DNA of 64,000 nucleotides from Thermus parvatiensis (GCF_001535545.1 NZ_CP014141.1:1488001-1552000); one strand, 5' to 3'; shown: positions 49,016 to 59,286, counted from the first letter of the stretch. Numbers and translations are program-made. The notes: a model not told the origin generated them from the sequence alone.

Positions 49016-49993
49016 TTAGAGGATATCGTCCCGGATGCAAGCCTTGTAGTGGCCCGGGGCCACCTCCTTGAGCTCGGGGACCACCTGGGCGCACTCGGGC
49101 AGGGCGTAGCGGCAGCGGGTGCGGAAAACGCACCCCGAAGGCGGGTTGATGGGGGATGGGATATCCCCCTGGAGGACGATCCTTTCCCGCTTCACCGTGG
49201 GGTCCGGGATGGGCACCGCCGAAAGCAGCGCCTCCGTATAGGGGTGCTTGGGGTTGCGGTAAAGCTCCCGGGCGGGGGCGATCTCCATGATCTTGCCCAG
49301 GTACATCACCGCCACCCGGTCGGAGATGTACTCCACCACCGCCAGGTCGTGGGCGATGAAGAGGAGGGTGAGCCCGAGCTCCTCTTTGAGGTCCTGGAGG
49401 AGGTTCACCACCTGGGCCTGGATGGAGACGTCCAGGGCGGAAACCGGCTCGTCCGCCACGATGAACTCCGGCGCCACCGCCAAGGCCCGGGCGATCCCGA
49501 TCCTCTGCCTCTGCCCCCCGGAGAACTCGTGGGGGTAGCGGCGCATGTGGTCCGGGGAGAGGCCCACCAGCTTGAGAAGCTCCGCCACCCGCTCGGTGCG
49601 CTCCTGAGGGGTCTTGCCGATCCCATGGATCACGAGGGGCTCGGCGATGATGTCCCCCACGGTCATCCGCGGGTTCAGAGAGCTAAAGGGGTCCTGGAAG
49701 ATGATCTGCATGCGGCGACGGAAGGGCCTGAGCTTCTCCCGGGGAAGCTCTGTGATGTCCTGCCCGTCAAAGAGAATCCGCCCCCCCGTGGGCTCAATTA
49801 GGCGGAGCACGGTGCGGCCCACCGTGGTCTTGCCGCTTCCCGACTCCCCCACAAGCCCCAGGACCTCCCCCTTCCTTATGGCGAAGGAGACCCCGTCCAC
49901 CGCCTTGACGCTCCCCACCACCCGGGAGAGCACCCCGCCCCGGATGGGGAAGTGCTTCTTGAGGTCCTTGACCTCGAGGAGGACCCCGTTCAT
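49016..49993 (-). CDS. dppF: Peptide ABC transporter ATP-binding protein, DppF/OppF type
   Basis: A 325-residue ATPase with Walker [20 protein letters not shown] (about residue 47), signature [17 protein letters not shown] (about residue 158), Walker [15 protein letters not shown] and the C-terminal oligopeptide-transporter cysteine segment [17 protein letters not shown] (about residue 285). Its ATG overlaps the dppD stop. Last gene of dppA-B-C-D-F. No frame break. Confidence 0.93.
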   Translation of the reverse strand: MNGVLLEVKDLKKHFPIRGGVLSRVVGSVKAVDGVSFAIRKGEVLGLVGESGSGKTTVGRTVLRLIEPTGGRILFDGQDITELPREKLRPFRRRMQIIFQDPFSSLNPRMTVGDIIAEPLVIHGIGKTPQERTERVAELLKLVGLSPDHMRRYPHEFSGGQRQRIGIARALAVAPEFIVADEPVSALDVSIQAQVVNLLQDLKEELGLTLLFIAHDLAVVEYISDRVAVMYLGKIMEIAPARELYRNPKHPYTEALLSAVPIPDPTVKRERIVLQGDIPSPINPPSGCVFRTRCRYALPECAQVVPELKEVAPGHYKACIRDDIL

Positions 49994-51006
49994 GCCCTAA
50001 CCTCCCGGATCTCCCGCCAGCGCACGCACCGCACCCGGCGGCCCTCCCCCGCCTCCTCCAAGGGCGGCACCTCCCGATCGCACACCCCCTCCACGTAGTA
50101 CTTGCACCGGGGTGGAAGGCGCACCCAGGCGGCAGATACAGGGGGTTCGGCACGTTCCCAGGAATCGCCTCAAGCCGCTGCCGGTGCTCCGCCGCCAGGT
50201 CCAGCCGCGGCACCGAGTTCAAAAGCCCCTCCGTGTACGGGTGCAAAGGGTTCTGGAAAAGCGGCACCACGTCCGACTCCTCCACCGCCCGCCCCGCGTA
50301 CATCACCACCACCCGGTCCGCCATCTCCGCCACCACCCCCAGGTTGTGGGTGATGAAGAGAATGCTCATCCCAATCTCCTCCTGGAGCTTCTTCATCAGC
50401 TCCAGGATCTGCGCCTGGATGGTCACGTCCAAGGCGGTGGTGGGCTCGTCGGCGATGAGCAAGGAGGGGTTGCAGGAAAGGGCCATGGCGATCATCACCC
50501 GCTGCCGCATACCCCCGACATCTGGTGGGGGTAGTTGGCCAGGCGCTTCTTGGGCTCGGGAATGCCCACCAGGTCCAGCATGTGGGCCGCCAGCTCCATG
50601 GCCTCCTTTCGGCTTTTCCCCTGGTGGAGCATGATCGCCTCGGCGATCTGGTCCCCCACGGTGTACACCGGGTTCAGGGAGGTCATGGGCTCCTGGAAGA
50701 TCATGGCGATGTCGTTGCCCCGGATGCGGCGCATCTCCGCCTCCGAAAGCTTGGTCAGGTCCCGCACCTGCCCGTCCTTGCCGCGGAAGAGCACCTCCCC
50801 CCCACGATCCGCCCAGGGGGTGTGGGAATCAAGCGCATGATGGCCAAGGAGGTCACGCTCTTCCCAGAGCCCGACTCCCCCACCACCGCCAGGGTCTCCC
50901 CTTTGTCCACGTGGAAGGAAACCCCGTCCACCGCCTTCACCACCCCGTCGTCGGTGAAGAAGTGGACCTTGAGGTCTTTCACCTCCAACAGCCGCTTTTC
51001 GTCCAT
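49990..51006 (-). CDS. dppD: Peptide ABC transporter ATP-binding protein, DppD/OppD type (three frame breaks)
   Basis: Paired ATPase of the peptide transporter. I start at ATG 51006 ([20 protein letters not shown]) behind GAAGGAG. One added base in each of the runs 50797-50803, 50512-50516 and 50109-50112 gives 339 residues. Motifs: Walker [20 protein letters not shown] (about residue 36), [17 protein letters not shown], signature [18 protein letters not shown] (about residue 157), Walker [15 protein letters not shown] and the C-terminal cysteine segment [20 protein letters not shown]. The breaks are all in G/C runs, so I treat it as intact. Confidence 0.88.
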
Positions 51007-51078
51007 GCGCGCTCCTTCGGGCACTGCCCCAAAGACACCTCACCCGTTATACGCCATACCCCGCTAAAAGAGAAGGGG

Positions 51079-52432
51079 CTAAGTCCTCCGCCTGGGGTCC
51101 AAGGCGTCCCTCAGGCCATCCCCCAGGAAGTTCCAGGAAAGCACCGAGAGGAAGATGAAAAACCCCGGCCAAAGCACCCAGGGGCGGTCGGTGAAGGAGG
51201 CGAAGCCCCCCTGCTGCGCCGCCTGCAGGAGGAGGCCCCAGCTGGTGTAGGGCTCCGTCACCCCCAGGCCCAGGAAGGAAAGGCCGCTTTCCCCCAGGAT
51301 GAAGCCCGGGATGGTGAGGGAAAGGCTCACGATCACGTAGCTCGCCGTGGCGGGAAGCACGTGGCGGGCGATGATGCGCCCGTCCGAGGCCCCGAGGGCC
51401 CTGGCCGCCTGCACGTAGTCCATCTCCCTCACGGAAAGCACGATCCCCCGCACCACCCGGGCAAGCCCCCCCAGCCGATGAAGCCCAGGAGGCCCACCAC
51501 CAGGTAGAAGGTGAAGAGGGGGTCGATGTTGGTGGGGAAAACCGCCCGCAAGGAGATGAGGAGGAAGAGGCTGGGGATGGCGGCGATGATCTCCACCGTG
51601 CGCATGATGAGGTCGTCAGGGTCCAGGCGCAGGGGCTCGCGGAAAACCCGGCGCAGGATGAGGTAGAAGGCCCCAAGGCCCAGGAGGAGGACCAGCCCAT
51701 CCACCCCCCAGGAGAAGGGGTCGCGGCCCGGACTCAGGCGAACGAAGGTCCAGGCTAGGAAGAGGGCCCCCACCCCGAGCCCCAGCCAGAGGAGGAGGCT
51801 CAAAGGACCCAGAAGGAGGCCAAGCCCCCGCCAGGCAGAAGGGGGAATGGAAAGGGCGAAGGGCCTACCGGAGAAATACCCCGCAATCCCCCCAAAAGAA
51901 GCCCCAGGGCAAAGGAAACCAGGGCGGAGAGGATGCCGATGGTCAAGGACACCTGCCCCCCGTAGACGATGCGGCTATAGAGGTCGCGGCCGAAGTTGTC
52001 GGTGCCCATGAGGAAGATCCTCCCCGGGGGGTCCACCCCGAAAAGCCGCAGGTCGGAGCGGAAGACCTTGAAAATGGTGTAAGGCTGCTCCGGGGTCCGG
52101 ACGAAGAAGCGCAGGTAGAACTTCCCCTGGCTAGGGTCTTCCTCGTACTTGGGCTGGAGGGAAACGGGGTCAATGGTCCGCTTGGTGGCGTAGACAAAGG
52201 GCCGGGTGAGCTTCCCCGTTTCCGGGTCCACGAAGTGGATGCGGGTGGGAGGGTGATGGCCCTTCGGGGGGTAGAGCTCGTAGTAGTTGGGGTCGTAGGG
52301 GCTGAAGAAGCCGGCGAAAGCGGCCATCAGGTAGAGCACCAGGAGGATGCGCCCACCCCAGACCGCCAGGCGGTGCTTGCGGAACTGGCGCAGGACCAGA
52401 TGCGTCCGGGTAGCGTTGAGGGACGTAGCCAT
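51079..52432 (-). CDS. dppC: Peptide ABC transporter permease DppC with a long insertion (two frame breaks)
   Basis: After adding one base in the C runs 51888-51893 and 51466-51472 the protein is 451 residues, well above the usual 280-300. It starts MATSLNATRTHLVLRQFRKH (OppC N-terminal segment) with a periplasmic stretch DPETGKLTRPFVYATKRTID, then LMGTDNFGRDLYSRIVYGG and the permease core. Between GGIAGYFSGRPFALSIPPSA and LDPDDLIMRTVEIIAAIPSL there is an extra hydrophobic block of about 75 residues. The EAA loop (ALGASDGRIIARHVLPATAS) is normal. Partner of DppB. Confidence 0.85.
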
Positions 52433-52442
52433 AGCTCACCCC

Positions 52443-53425
52443 CTATTCGTAGCGGATCCTGGGGTCCACCCAGGCCAGAAGGAGGTCAGAGATCAGGTTG
52501 CCGATCATGAGGAGGACCAGGCTCACGGTGAGGAAACCCGCGATCACGTAAAGGTCCTGGTTGGCGATGGCGTCCAGGAAAAAGGGGGTAATACCCGGCC
52601 AGGCCATGACCACCTCCACGAACCCCGCCCCGGAGATGAGGCTGGGGAGCAACCCCCCAAGGTGGCCACGAAGGGGATCACCGCGTTGCGGAAGGCGTGT
52701 TTGTAAAGCACCACCCGCTCCCCGAGCCCCTTGGCCCGGGCGGTGCGGATGTAGTCCTGCGCCAACACCTCCAGCATCTGCCCCCGCATGAGCCGGGAAA
52801 GCCCAGCGATGTCGTTGGCGGTGGCCACCAGCACAGGCACCACCGCATGCCAGGCGATATCCAGGATCTGGCGCAAGGGCGGCATCTGCTCGAAGCCGCT
52901 GGAGGTCATGCCGGAGACAGGGAAGATGAGGGTGCCCGTGCGGAACTTAATCTGCAGGAGGACGTAGATGGCGATGAGGGCCAGGAAGAAGCTGGGTACG
53001 GAAAGGCCGATGTAGGCCAAGAAGGAAAGGATCCTGTCCCCCAGGGAGTACTGGCGCACCGCCCCATAGACCCCGATGGGGATGGCCACCAGGTATAGGA
53101 GGAGGGTGGAGGGGATGACGATGACCATGGAGTTCACCACTCGAGGCCAGATCACCTCCAGCACCGGAGCCTGATAGGCAAAGGAATAGCCCAGGTTCAG
53201 GTGCAGGAGGTTGTTCATCCACAGGAGGTACTGCTCGTAGATGGGCCGGTCCAGGCCGAACTGGGCCCTAAGGCGGGCGATGGTCTCCGGGGTTACCTTG
53301 GGATCCAGCTCCAGCTGGGTCAGGTAATCCCCCGGGGCCAGCTGGATGATGAGAAACGCCAAAAAGGTGGCCCCGAAAAAGGTGGGGATCAGGTAGAGGA
53401 TGCGGCGAAGGATGTAGGCGGTCAT
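52443..53425 (-). CDS. dppB: Peptide ABC transporter permease DppB (one frame break)
   Basis: A 327-residue inner-membrane permease after one base is added to the C6 run at 52653-52658. MTAYILRRILYLIPTFFGAT is the typical first helix, LAPGDYLTQLELDPKVTPET the periplasmic segment, YIRTARAKGLGERVVLYKHA the EAA loop (about residue 226), and the end is LLLAWVDPRIRYE. It precedes dppC by ten bases. Membrane pore of the dipeptide/oligopeptide transporter with DppC. Confidence 0.9.
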
Positions 53426-53477
53426 GGCTCCAAAGGGCCCCCGGGGCCATGGGCCCCGGGGGACGCGCAGGGTCAGC

Positions 53478-55226
53478 TCATTTCTTGATGAAAGTCAGCT
53501 CCAGCTCCCGCTGGCCCCAGATAGCGCTGATGATGGCGTCGGGATGCTCGCCGCCCAAGCGGTTGTTCCAGGCGGGGTGGTAGTTGGGCCCGGCGATGTA
53601 AATGACGGGCAGGAGCTGGGCCTCAATCTCCTGCATGCGGTAGCCGATCTCCACCCGCTTCTTGAAGTCCAGCTCGGTGCGGCCACGGGAGTAAAGGGCA
53701 TCCAGCTGGGTTTCCCTGGGGTCCAGGCACTGACCGGACTTGTTCCACATGTGCAGGTTGCCCTTGCAGGGCACCACGTTGGAGCTGAAAGGCCAGTCCA
53801 GACCGCCGCCGGAGAGGCCGATGATGATGGCGTCAAAGGGCCGGTCGGGGCCCGAGGAGAGGAGCTGGCCCACCAGGGTGTTGAAGTCTATGGCCTGGAA
53901 GTTGACCTTGACCCCCACCTTCTTGGCCTCGTCCACGATGAGCTTGGCGATCTGCTCCCGCTGGTTGTTTCCGGCATTGGTGGAAAGGTTAAACTCCAAT
54001 CTTCTGCCTTTGGAGTCCACCAGGTAGCCTTCCCTGTCCTTCTTGGTGAAGCCGAGCTCGGCAAGGAGCTTGGCCGCCTGCTGCAGGTTGTACTCGTACT
54101 TGGGCACCTTGGGGTTGATCCACTGGGTAAGCACGGGGTAAACGCTCGTGTACATGGGGGTGCCCAGACCGCCGTAGACGATGTCGATCACCGCCTGGCG
54201 GTTCACGATGTGGCTCATGGCCCGCCGGAACTTGTCGGAGCGGAAGAGGCTTTGCTTGAAGGGATCCGAGGCCTTGTTCCAGTTGAAGACCATGAACTGG
54301 CTGCTGGCCACCGGGGAAGCGTTCACCTTGAGGGTGGCGTCCAGCCGGCCCTGCTGGATGGCCTGGCGCACCTGGGAGATGTGGTCCACGGTGGAGGGGG
54401 TAAAAATATCGATGTTCCCCGCCAGGAACTCGGCCAGCGCGGCGTTGATGTCCTTAACGATCTTGATCTCGTAGCGGTCCAGGTAGGGCAGGGGGTTGCC
54501 CGCCGCGTCCTTGTTCCACTCCCCGAAGGCGGGGTTGCGCTTCAGCACCAGGCGCTCCCCCGGGCGGTAGCTCTCGATGAGCCAGGGCCCCCCGGACACG
54601 ATGTTCCCGGGCTTCTCGTTCAGGGTCCACATCTTCTTGATGCCCTCGGCCCCTTCCTTCTGGTAGACGGGCCCGAAGACGTGGGCTGGCCAGGGCTCAA
54701 AGCTGGCCACGGCAAAGGCTTCCGCATCCGTCTTGGGGTAGATGAAGCGCAGGGTATAGTCGTCAATCTTTTTAAGGGTTATGGGCTTGCCGTCGATAAA
54801 GAAGGAGTCGTAGCTGTTGGACCCCACCGCCTTATCCGTGTGGATGCGCCAGGTCATGATCCAGTCGTCGGCGGTGATGGGCTTGCCATCGGACCACTTC
54901 ATGCCCCTGCGGATCTTGAAGGTGATCTCCAGCTTGTTGGGGCTGACGGTCCAGGACTCGGCCATGTAAGGGATCCAGTCCCCGGTGGTAGGGTCCCGCC
55001 TAACCAAGCCCCTATCTCCGGAGATGATGTCAGGAACGTTCCCCGCCTCTGCGGCGATAAAGGGGTTAAAGGTCCGGTAGTCGGAGATAACCGCTGCCCG
55101 CAGGGTACCGCCCCTCTTGACCTCAGAGGGCTTGGCCACCGTCCACTTCTGCGGCCAGACGAAGGTCTGGGCGCTAGCCACTCCGGCTAAAGCTAAAGCC
55201 GCCGCCAACCAGAAAGCTTTCCTCAT
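53478..55226 (-). CDS. dppA: Peptide-binding protein of the ABC transporter (SBP family 5)
   Basis: A 582-residue exported protein with signal peptide MRKAFWLAAALALAGVASAQ and SBP_bac_5 motifs: VKRGGTLRAAVISDYRTFNP (about residue 37), WTVSPNKLEITFKIRRGMKW (about 91), KWSDGKPITADDWIMTW, and a C-terminal pocket with DFKKRVEIGYRMQEIEAQLL. No lipobox cysteine is evident, so it may be soluble in the periplasm or held otherwise. First gene of the operon; its RBS is GGGAGGAAACC. Ligand class (peptide versus oligosaccharide) cannot be read from sequence alone. Confidence 0.9.
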   Translation of the reverse strand: MRKAFWLAAALALAGVASAQTFVWPQKWTVAKPSEVKRGGTLRAAVISDYRTFNPFIAAEAGNVPDIISGDRGLVRRDPTTGDWIPYMAESWTVSPNKLEITFKIRRGMKWSDGKPITADDWIMTWRIHTDKAVGSNSYDSFFIDGKPITLKKIDDYTLRFIYPKTDAEAFAVASFEPWPAHVFGPVYQKEGAEGIKKMWTLNEKPGNIVSGGPWLIESYRPGERLVLKRNPAFGEWNKDAAGNPLPYLDRYEIKIVKDINAALAEFLAGNIDIFTPSTVDHISQVRQAIQQGRLDATLKVNASPVASSQFMVFNWNKASDPFKQSLFRSDKFRRAMSHIVNRQAVIDIVYGGLGTPMYTSVYPVLTQWINPKVPKYEYNLQQAAKLLAELGFTKKDREGYLVDSKGRRLEFNLSTNAGNNQREQIAKLIVDEAKKVGVKVNFQAIDFNTLVGQLLSSGPDRPFDAIIIGLSGGGLDWPFSSNVVPCKGNLHMWNKSGQCLDPRETQLDALYSRGRTELDFKKRVEIGYRMQEIEAQLLPVIYIAGPNYHPAWNNRLGGEHPDAIISAIWGQRELELTFIKK

Positions 55227-55255
55227 AGGTTTCCTCCCGAAACCTTACGCTGGTC

Positions 55256-55285
55256 AAGGTACCCCCACTCCTTGGACCCTGTCAA
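55256..55285 (-). promoter_or_regulatory. Promoter of the dppABCDF operon
   Basis: On the minus strand a perfect TTGACA (55285-55280) is followed after 18 bases by TACCTT (55261-55256), about 29 bases before the dppA start. Confidence 0.55.
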
Positions 55286-55336
55286 GGGTGAGGGGCCAAC
55301 CTTGACCCCAGAAGGGGGCCATGGAAAAATCCCCTC

Positions 55337-55342
55337 TATAAG
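55337..55342 (+). promoter_or_regulatory. -10 box of the alcohol dehydrogenase gene
   Basis: TATAAG eight bases before the ATG; the box overlaps AAGGAGGGG, so the same bases could serve as an RBS of a longer transcript. Confidence 0.45.
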
Positions 55343-55350
55343 GAGGGGAC

Positions 55351-56382
55351 ATGCGGGCAATCCTGATGGAGGCTCGAGGCGGCCCGGAGGTGCTCAAGCC
55401 CGGGGAGGTTCCCACCCCCGAGCCCGGTCCCAAAGAGGTGCGCCTCCGGGTAAAGGCTGCAGCCCTCAACCACCTGGACATCTGGGTACGCAAGGGGGTG
55501 GCCAGCCCCAAACTTCCCTTACCCCACGTGCTAGGGGCTGACGCCAGCGGGGTAGTGGACGCGGTGGGCCCTGGGGTCACGGGGTTCGCTCCGGGAGACG
55601 AGGTGGTGGTGAACCCCGGCCTCTCCTGCGGGCACTGCGAGCGCTGCCTGGCGGGGGAGGATAACCTCTGTTCCCGGTACGAGATCCTGGGGGAGCATCG
55701 CTGGGGAGCCTACGCGGAGTACCTGGTGGTGCCCGAGGTCAATCTCGTGAGGAAACCGCAAAACCTCTCCTTCGTGGAGGCGGCCGCCATTCCCCTCACC
55801 TTCCTCACCGCCTGGCAGATGGTGGTGGACAAGCTAGGGGTGCGCCCGGGGGACGAGGTACTGGTGATGGCTGCGGGCAGCGGGGTGAGCGTGGCCGCCA
55901 TCCAGATCGCCAAGCTCTTCGGGGCGCGGGTCATCGCCACTGCGGGTTCGGAAGAGAAGCTCCGGAAAGCCAGGGAGCTCGGCGCTGACGAAACCATAAA
56001 CTACACCCACCCCGACTGGCACAAGGAGGTGCGCCGCCTCACCGGGGGCAAAGGAGTGGACAAGGTGGTGGACCACACCGGGGCCCTCTACTTCGAGGGG
56101 GTGATCCGGGCCACGGCCAACGGGGGAAAAATCGCCATCGCCGGAGCTTCCTCGGGGTACGAGGGCACGCTGCCGTTTGCCCACGTGTTCTTCCGGCAGC
56201 TTTCCATCCTGGGCTCCACCATGGGCTCCAAAAGCCGCCTCTTCCCCATCCTGCGCTTCGTGGAGCAAGGCAAGCTCAAGCCGGTGGTGGGGCAGGTACT
56301 CCCCCTGGAAGAGGCGGCCGAGGGGCACCGCCTCCTGGAAGAGAGGCGGGTCTTCGGCAAGGTGGTCCTGCAGGTGGACTGA
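55351..56382 (+). CDS. Zinc-binding alcohol dehydrogenase family protein (MDR)
   Basis: A 343-residue medium-chain dehydrogenase: N-terminal GroES-like domain with [20 protein letters not shown] (about residue 59), the structural-zinc cysteines in [20 protein letters not shown] (about residue 88), and a Rossmann domain starting [20 protein letters not shown] (about residue 169). The catalytic-zinc Cys of typical ADH is replaced in [11 protein letters not shown], as in quinone-reductase-like members, so the enzyme may use NAD(P)H on carbonyls or quinones. Transcribed away from dppA; ferredoxin-NADP reductase follows. Confidence 0.85.
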   Translation: MRAILMEARGGPEVLKPGEVPTPEPGPKEVRLRVKAAALNHLDIWVRKGVASPKLPLPHVLGADASGVVDAVGPGVTGFAPGDEVVVNPGLSCGHCERCLAGEDNLCSRYEILGEHRWGAYAEYLVVPEVNLVRKPQNLSFVEAAAIPLTFLTAWQMVVDKLGVRPGDEVLVMAAGSGVSVAAIQIAKLFGARVIATAGSEEKLRKARELGADETINYTHPDWHKEVRRLTGGKGVDKVVDHTGALYFEGVIRATANGGKIAIAGASSGYEGTLPFAHVFFRQLSILGSTMGSKSRLFPILRFVEQGKLKPVVGQVLPLEEAAEGHRLLEERRVFGKVVLQVD

Positions 56383-56432
56383 GGACACGTTTCCCTAGCG
56401 GAGCGCGTAAAATGCCGGGGAGAGGTGAGGCC

Positions 56433-57440
56433 ATGGAGCACACGGACGTGATCATCATCGGCGCCGGGCCAGCGGGGCTTTTCGCGGGGTTTTACGTGGG
56501 CATGCGGGGCCTCTCCTTCCGTTTCATAGACCCCCTGCCCGAACCCGGGGGGCAGCTATCGGCCCTTTATCCGGAAAAGTACATCTACGACGTGGCGGGC
56601 TTCCCCAAGGTCTACGCCAAGGACCTGGTGAAGGGCCTGGTGGAGCAGGTGGCCCCCTTCAACCCCATCTACAACCTGGGGGAGCGGGCCGAGACCTTGG
56701 AGAGGGAAGGGGACCTCTTCAAGGTCACCACCTCTTTGGGGAACACCTTCACCGCCAAGGCGGTGATCGTCGCCGCCGGGGTGGGGGCCTTTGAGCCCAG
56801 GCGGATCGGGGCCCCGGGGGAGCGCGAGTTTGAGGGGAGGGGCGTCTACTACGCCGTGAAGAGCAAGGCCGAGTTCCAGGGGAAGCGGGTCCTCATCGTG
56901 GGCGGGGGGGACAGCGCCGTGGACTGGGCCCTCAACCTTTTGGACACAGCCCAGGAGATCACCCTCATCCACCGCCGGCCCCAGTTCCGGGCCCACGAGG
57001 CCAGCGTAAGGGAGCTCATGCAGGCCCACGAGGCGGGACGGCTTCAGGTCCTCACCCCTTACGAGGTGCGGCGGATTGAGGGGGATACCCGGGTGGAAAG
57101 GGCGGTCATCTTCCACAACCAGACCCAGGAGGAAATCCCGCTTCCGGTGGACGCCGTCCTCATCCTGGCGGGCTACCTCACCAAGCTGGGCCCCCTGGCC
57201 AACTGGGGCCTGGAGCTGGAGAAGAACAAGATCAAGGTGGACACCACCATGGCCACCAGCATCCCCGGGGTTTACGCCTGCGGGGACATCGTCACCTACC
57301 CGGGGAAGCTTCCCCTCATCGTCTTGGGATTCGGGGAGGCGGCCATCGCCGCAAACCACGCGGCGGCCTACGCCAACCCCAGCCTCAAGGTGAACCCCGG
57401 CCACTCCTCGGAAAAGGCCGAGGAGAAGGCCCCGGCCTAG
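56433..57440 (+). CDS. Ferredoxin/flavodoxin-NADP+ reductase, TrxR-like
   Basis: A 335-residue FAD protein with [20 protein letters not shown] (FAD Rossmann loop), [20 protein letters not shown] (about residue 38), [20 protein letters not shown] (NADP loop, about residue 152) and [15 protein letters not shown] (about residue 275). It has no redox-active CxxC of thioredoxin reductase, so it is the TrxR-like FNR type found in Thermus, Bacillus and Chlorobium. ATG 56433 follows GAGAGGTGAGG. Clear terminator after the stop. Confidence 0.92.
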   Translation: MEHTDVIIIGAGPAGLFAGFYVGMRGLSFRFIDPLPEPGGQLSALYPEKYIYDVAGFPKVYAKDLVKGLVEQVAPFNPIYNLGERAETLEREGDLFKVTTSLGNTFTAKAVIVAAGVGAFEPRRIGAPGEREFEGRGVYYAVKSKAEFQGKRVLIVGGGDSAVDWALNLLDTAQEITLIHRRPQFRAHEASVRELMQAHEAGRLQVLTPYEVRRIEGDTRVERAVIFHNQTQEEIPLPVDAVLILAGYLTKLGPLANWGLELEKNKIKVDTTMATSIPGVYACGDIVTYPGKLPLIVLGFGEAAIAANHAAAYANPSLKVNPGHSSEKAEEKAPA

Positions 57441-57455
57441 AGGGGTAGGGAAACG

Positions 57456-57485
57456 ACCCCGGGGCTATCCCCGGGGTTCCTTTTT
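57456..57485 (+). terminator. Intrinsic terminator after the ferredoxin-NADP reductase gene
   Basis: CCCCGGGG-CTAT-CCCCGGGG followed by TTCCTTTTT. Confidence 0.88.
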
Positions 57486-57490
57486 GCTGT

Positions 57491-57700
57491 GACGACTCCT
57501 CGGACTGAAGTCCGAGGCTTCTCGGTTCTCACGGAACGGCCCTTGCCGTATCCATCCCCGAAGGCTCCGTCCGAGCCCATGCACATTATACCACAAATAA
57601 ATGACCGCCCACCATGCTATGTGCTCCTTCGGAGCACGTGGGGGAGTCCATGTATCCCACGGACTGAAAGTCCGGGGGATTATAGCTCCCCCACGCCCCC
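57491..57700 (-). mobile_element. Hairpin-rich remnant of an IS200/IS605-type element (MITE-like)
   Basis: This 210-base non-coding block has three foldback segments: CCTCGGAC-TGAA-GTCCGAGG (57498-57517), GTGCTCC-TTC-GGAGCAC (57621-57637), and an outer pair CGTGGGGGAG (57637-57646) with CTCCCCCACG (57686-57695) enclosing CGGACT-GAA-AGTCCG (57660-57674). The first resembles the right-end hairpin that follows tnpB genes in IS200/IS605 elements, read on the minus strand, and the paired GGACTGAAGTCC/GGACTGAAAGTCC cores look like element ends. No tnpA or tnpB is left. Assignment is by pattern memory; alternatives are a regulatory RNA or other palindromic repeat. Confidence 0.45.
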
Positions 57701-57724
57701 TCTTTTCTCTAAAATGAGGGGCAT

Positions 57725-58273
57725 ATGCGGGTTGCCCTTTTCGTTGATGGGTCCTACATGTACCAGGCGGCCAAGCGCCTGGGCTGGAGCGTGGACCACC
57801 GCCGGGTGCTGACCCAGTTCGCCACCCCGGAGCAGCTCTACAACGCCTTCTACTATGTGCCCATCACCGACCCGGAGGACGAGCGGCAGCAGCGCTTCAT
57901 TGACGCCCTGGTCTTCATGGGCTACACCGTCCGGAGCCGGCTGGTGCGGGGGGAGGCCCGGTTTGAGGCCATGATGGCCACCGACCTCCTCACCACCGCC
58001 CCCCGCTGGGACCGGGCCATCGTGGCCAACGGCTCAGGGGAACTGGCCCACACCTTCGCCGCCCTCCGTGCCCTGGGCAAGGAGGTCCACCTCTTAGGCC
58101 TCCATGAGCTCTCCGACCTGGAACTGCGCAACCAGGCGGACCGCTTCCTGAACCTGGCGGAGTGGCGAGAGGCCCTGGAAAGGACCCCGGGAGGCCGCCG
58201 CACCTATGTGGGCTACCCCGTGGAGGCCACGGTGGAGATGCCTCCCGCCCCGGCGGAAGGCTCTGGTTCATAG
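57725..58273 (+). CDS. NYN-domain (PIN-like) protein, LabA/DUF88 family
   Basis: A 182-residue protein of the NYN family: MRVALFVDGSYMYQAAKRLG (first Asp at residue 8), YYVPITDPEDERQQRFIDAL (about residue 43), KGVD-type position replaced by RFEAMMATDLLTTAPRWDRA (second Asp, about residue 87), and VANGSGELAHTFAALRALGK (about residue 100) where the usual Gly-Asp-Ser-Asp metal motif is Gly-Ser-Gly-Glu. Two of the acidic residues are kept, so weak or altered RNase activity is possible. Just downstream of the hairpin remnant; a TAAAAT at 57708-57713 may be its -10 box. Confidence 0.75.
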   Translation: MRVALFVDGSYMYQAAKRLGWSVDHRRVLTQFATPEQLYNAFYYVPITDPEDERQQRFIDALVFMGYTVRSRLVRGEARFEAMMATDLLTTAPRWDRAIVANGSGELAHTFAALRALGKEVHLLGLHELSDLELRNQADRFLNLAEWREALERTPGGRRTYVGYPVEATVEMPPAPAEGSGS

Positions 58274-58279
58274 GCGCCC

Positions 58280-59286
58280 ATGCCCCTAGGGCCCTGGCTG
58301 GTCCTGGCGGTGGCCGCTTTCCTCTTCCTGGCCCTGCCTGCCCCCTCGGTACCCCTTCCCTCCCCCAGCCTTCGGGACCTCCTCCCCTACCCTCCGGCGA
58401 AGCGGGAGGCCCTGGTGGCCCGCCACCTCGCCAACAAGGCGAGCCTGTACCTCCTCTTCGGGGAAAAGGCGGCCCGGGCCTACGACCGCCTCCTCAGGCT
58501 CGAGCTCGCCAACCAACAAAGCGGGAAGCGTTCGGCCTTCGCCACCGCGGAGGAAGCCTTAGAAGCGGCGCACCGTTTCCTCCTGGCCATCGGCCAGGCG
58601 GTCCGGAAAGCCCCGGTCAACCTGGAAGGGCTCCCCATCGCCCCCCACCACGTCCTGCCCCACGCCCAGGAGATCCGGGCCGCGGCCCACGCCCTCGGCC
58701 TCCCCCCGGGGTGCTGGCCGCCATCGTGGACAACGAGCAACACGGCGGGGACAAGGCCTTGGGGCTCTCCCGGGGAGTACGGGAGGTGGCGGATGGGATA
58801 GCCCTCACCCTGGGGGAAGCCCCCTTTTCCCGGACCCTGGGCCTGGCCCAGATGAGCTGGGAGGACGCCCTAAAACAGGAGGCGCGCCTCAGGCGCTTCG
58901 GCGCCTGGGACCCCCTAAGGCCCTTTCCCCACACCGAGGCCGAAGCCCGCAGGGCTCTCCTGGACCCCTACCTCAACCTCCTTTTCACCGCAAGCCGCCT
59001 GCGGGGCTATTTCAACGCCCTCCTCTCCCTCCCGCCGGAGGATACCCGACCCCTAGAGGACCCGTGGCTCTACTACCTGGGCCCTGCCTGGCACAACGAC
59101 CCCTTGAGGGCCCAGAACCTGGAAACCTGGGACGACAGCTTCAACGGCTTCTTCAAGGGCCTCCTCTACCAGGTGGTCTTGGAGGGGTACTGGACCCTCC
59201 AGGGCCGCCGCCTCCTCCCCCTTAAACCCCTAGGCCCAGGAAGCCTCGAGGCCCCCTCCCCGCCAGTCCCCCACCTCTTCCCCTAA
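58280..59286 (+). CDS. Membrane-anchored, transglycosylase-like protein (one frame break)
   Basis: Begins with a signal anchor LGPWLVLAVAAFLFLALPAP. One added base near the run 58702-58711 (C6 followed by G4) joins GLPPG to VLAAIVDNEQHGGDKALGLS, giving 335 residues. The central segment IVDNEQH (about residue 150) and SRTLGLAQMSWEDALKQ (about residue 185) has the spacing and look of lytic-transglycosylase/goose-lysozyme active regions (Glu, then G-L-x-Q), and the DUF1402 family is similar. The C-terminal half (DPYLNLLFTASRLRGYFNAL) is unassigned. I infer a cell-wall role with low confidence. It follows the NYN gene by six bases. Confidence 0.5.

Noticed and set aside
53424..55190. Plus-strand frame of 588 codons over dppA
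   Set aside because: Antisense shadow; dppA has a signal peptide, RBS and promoter.
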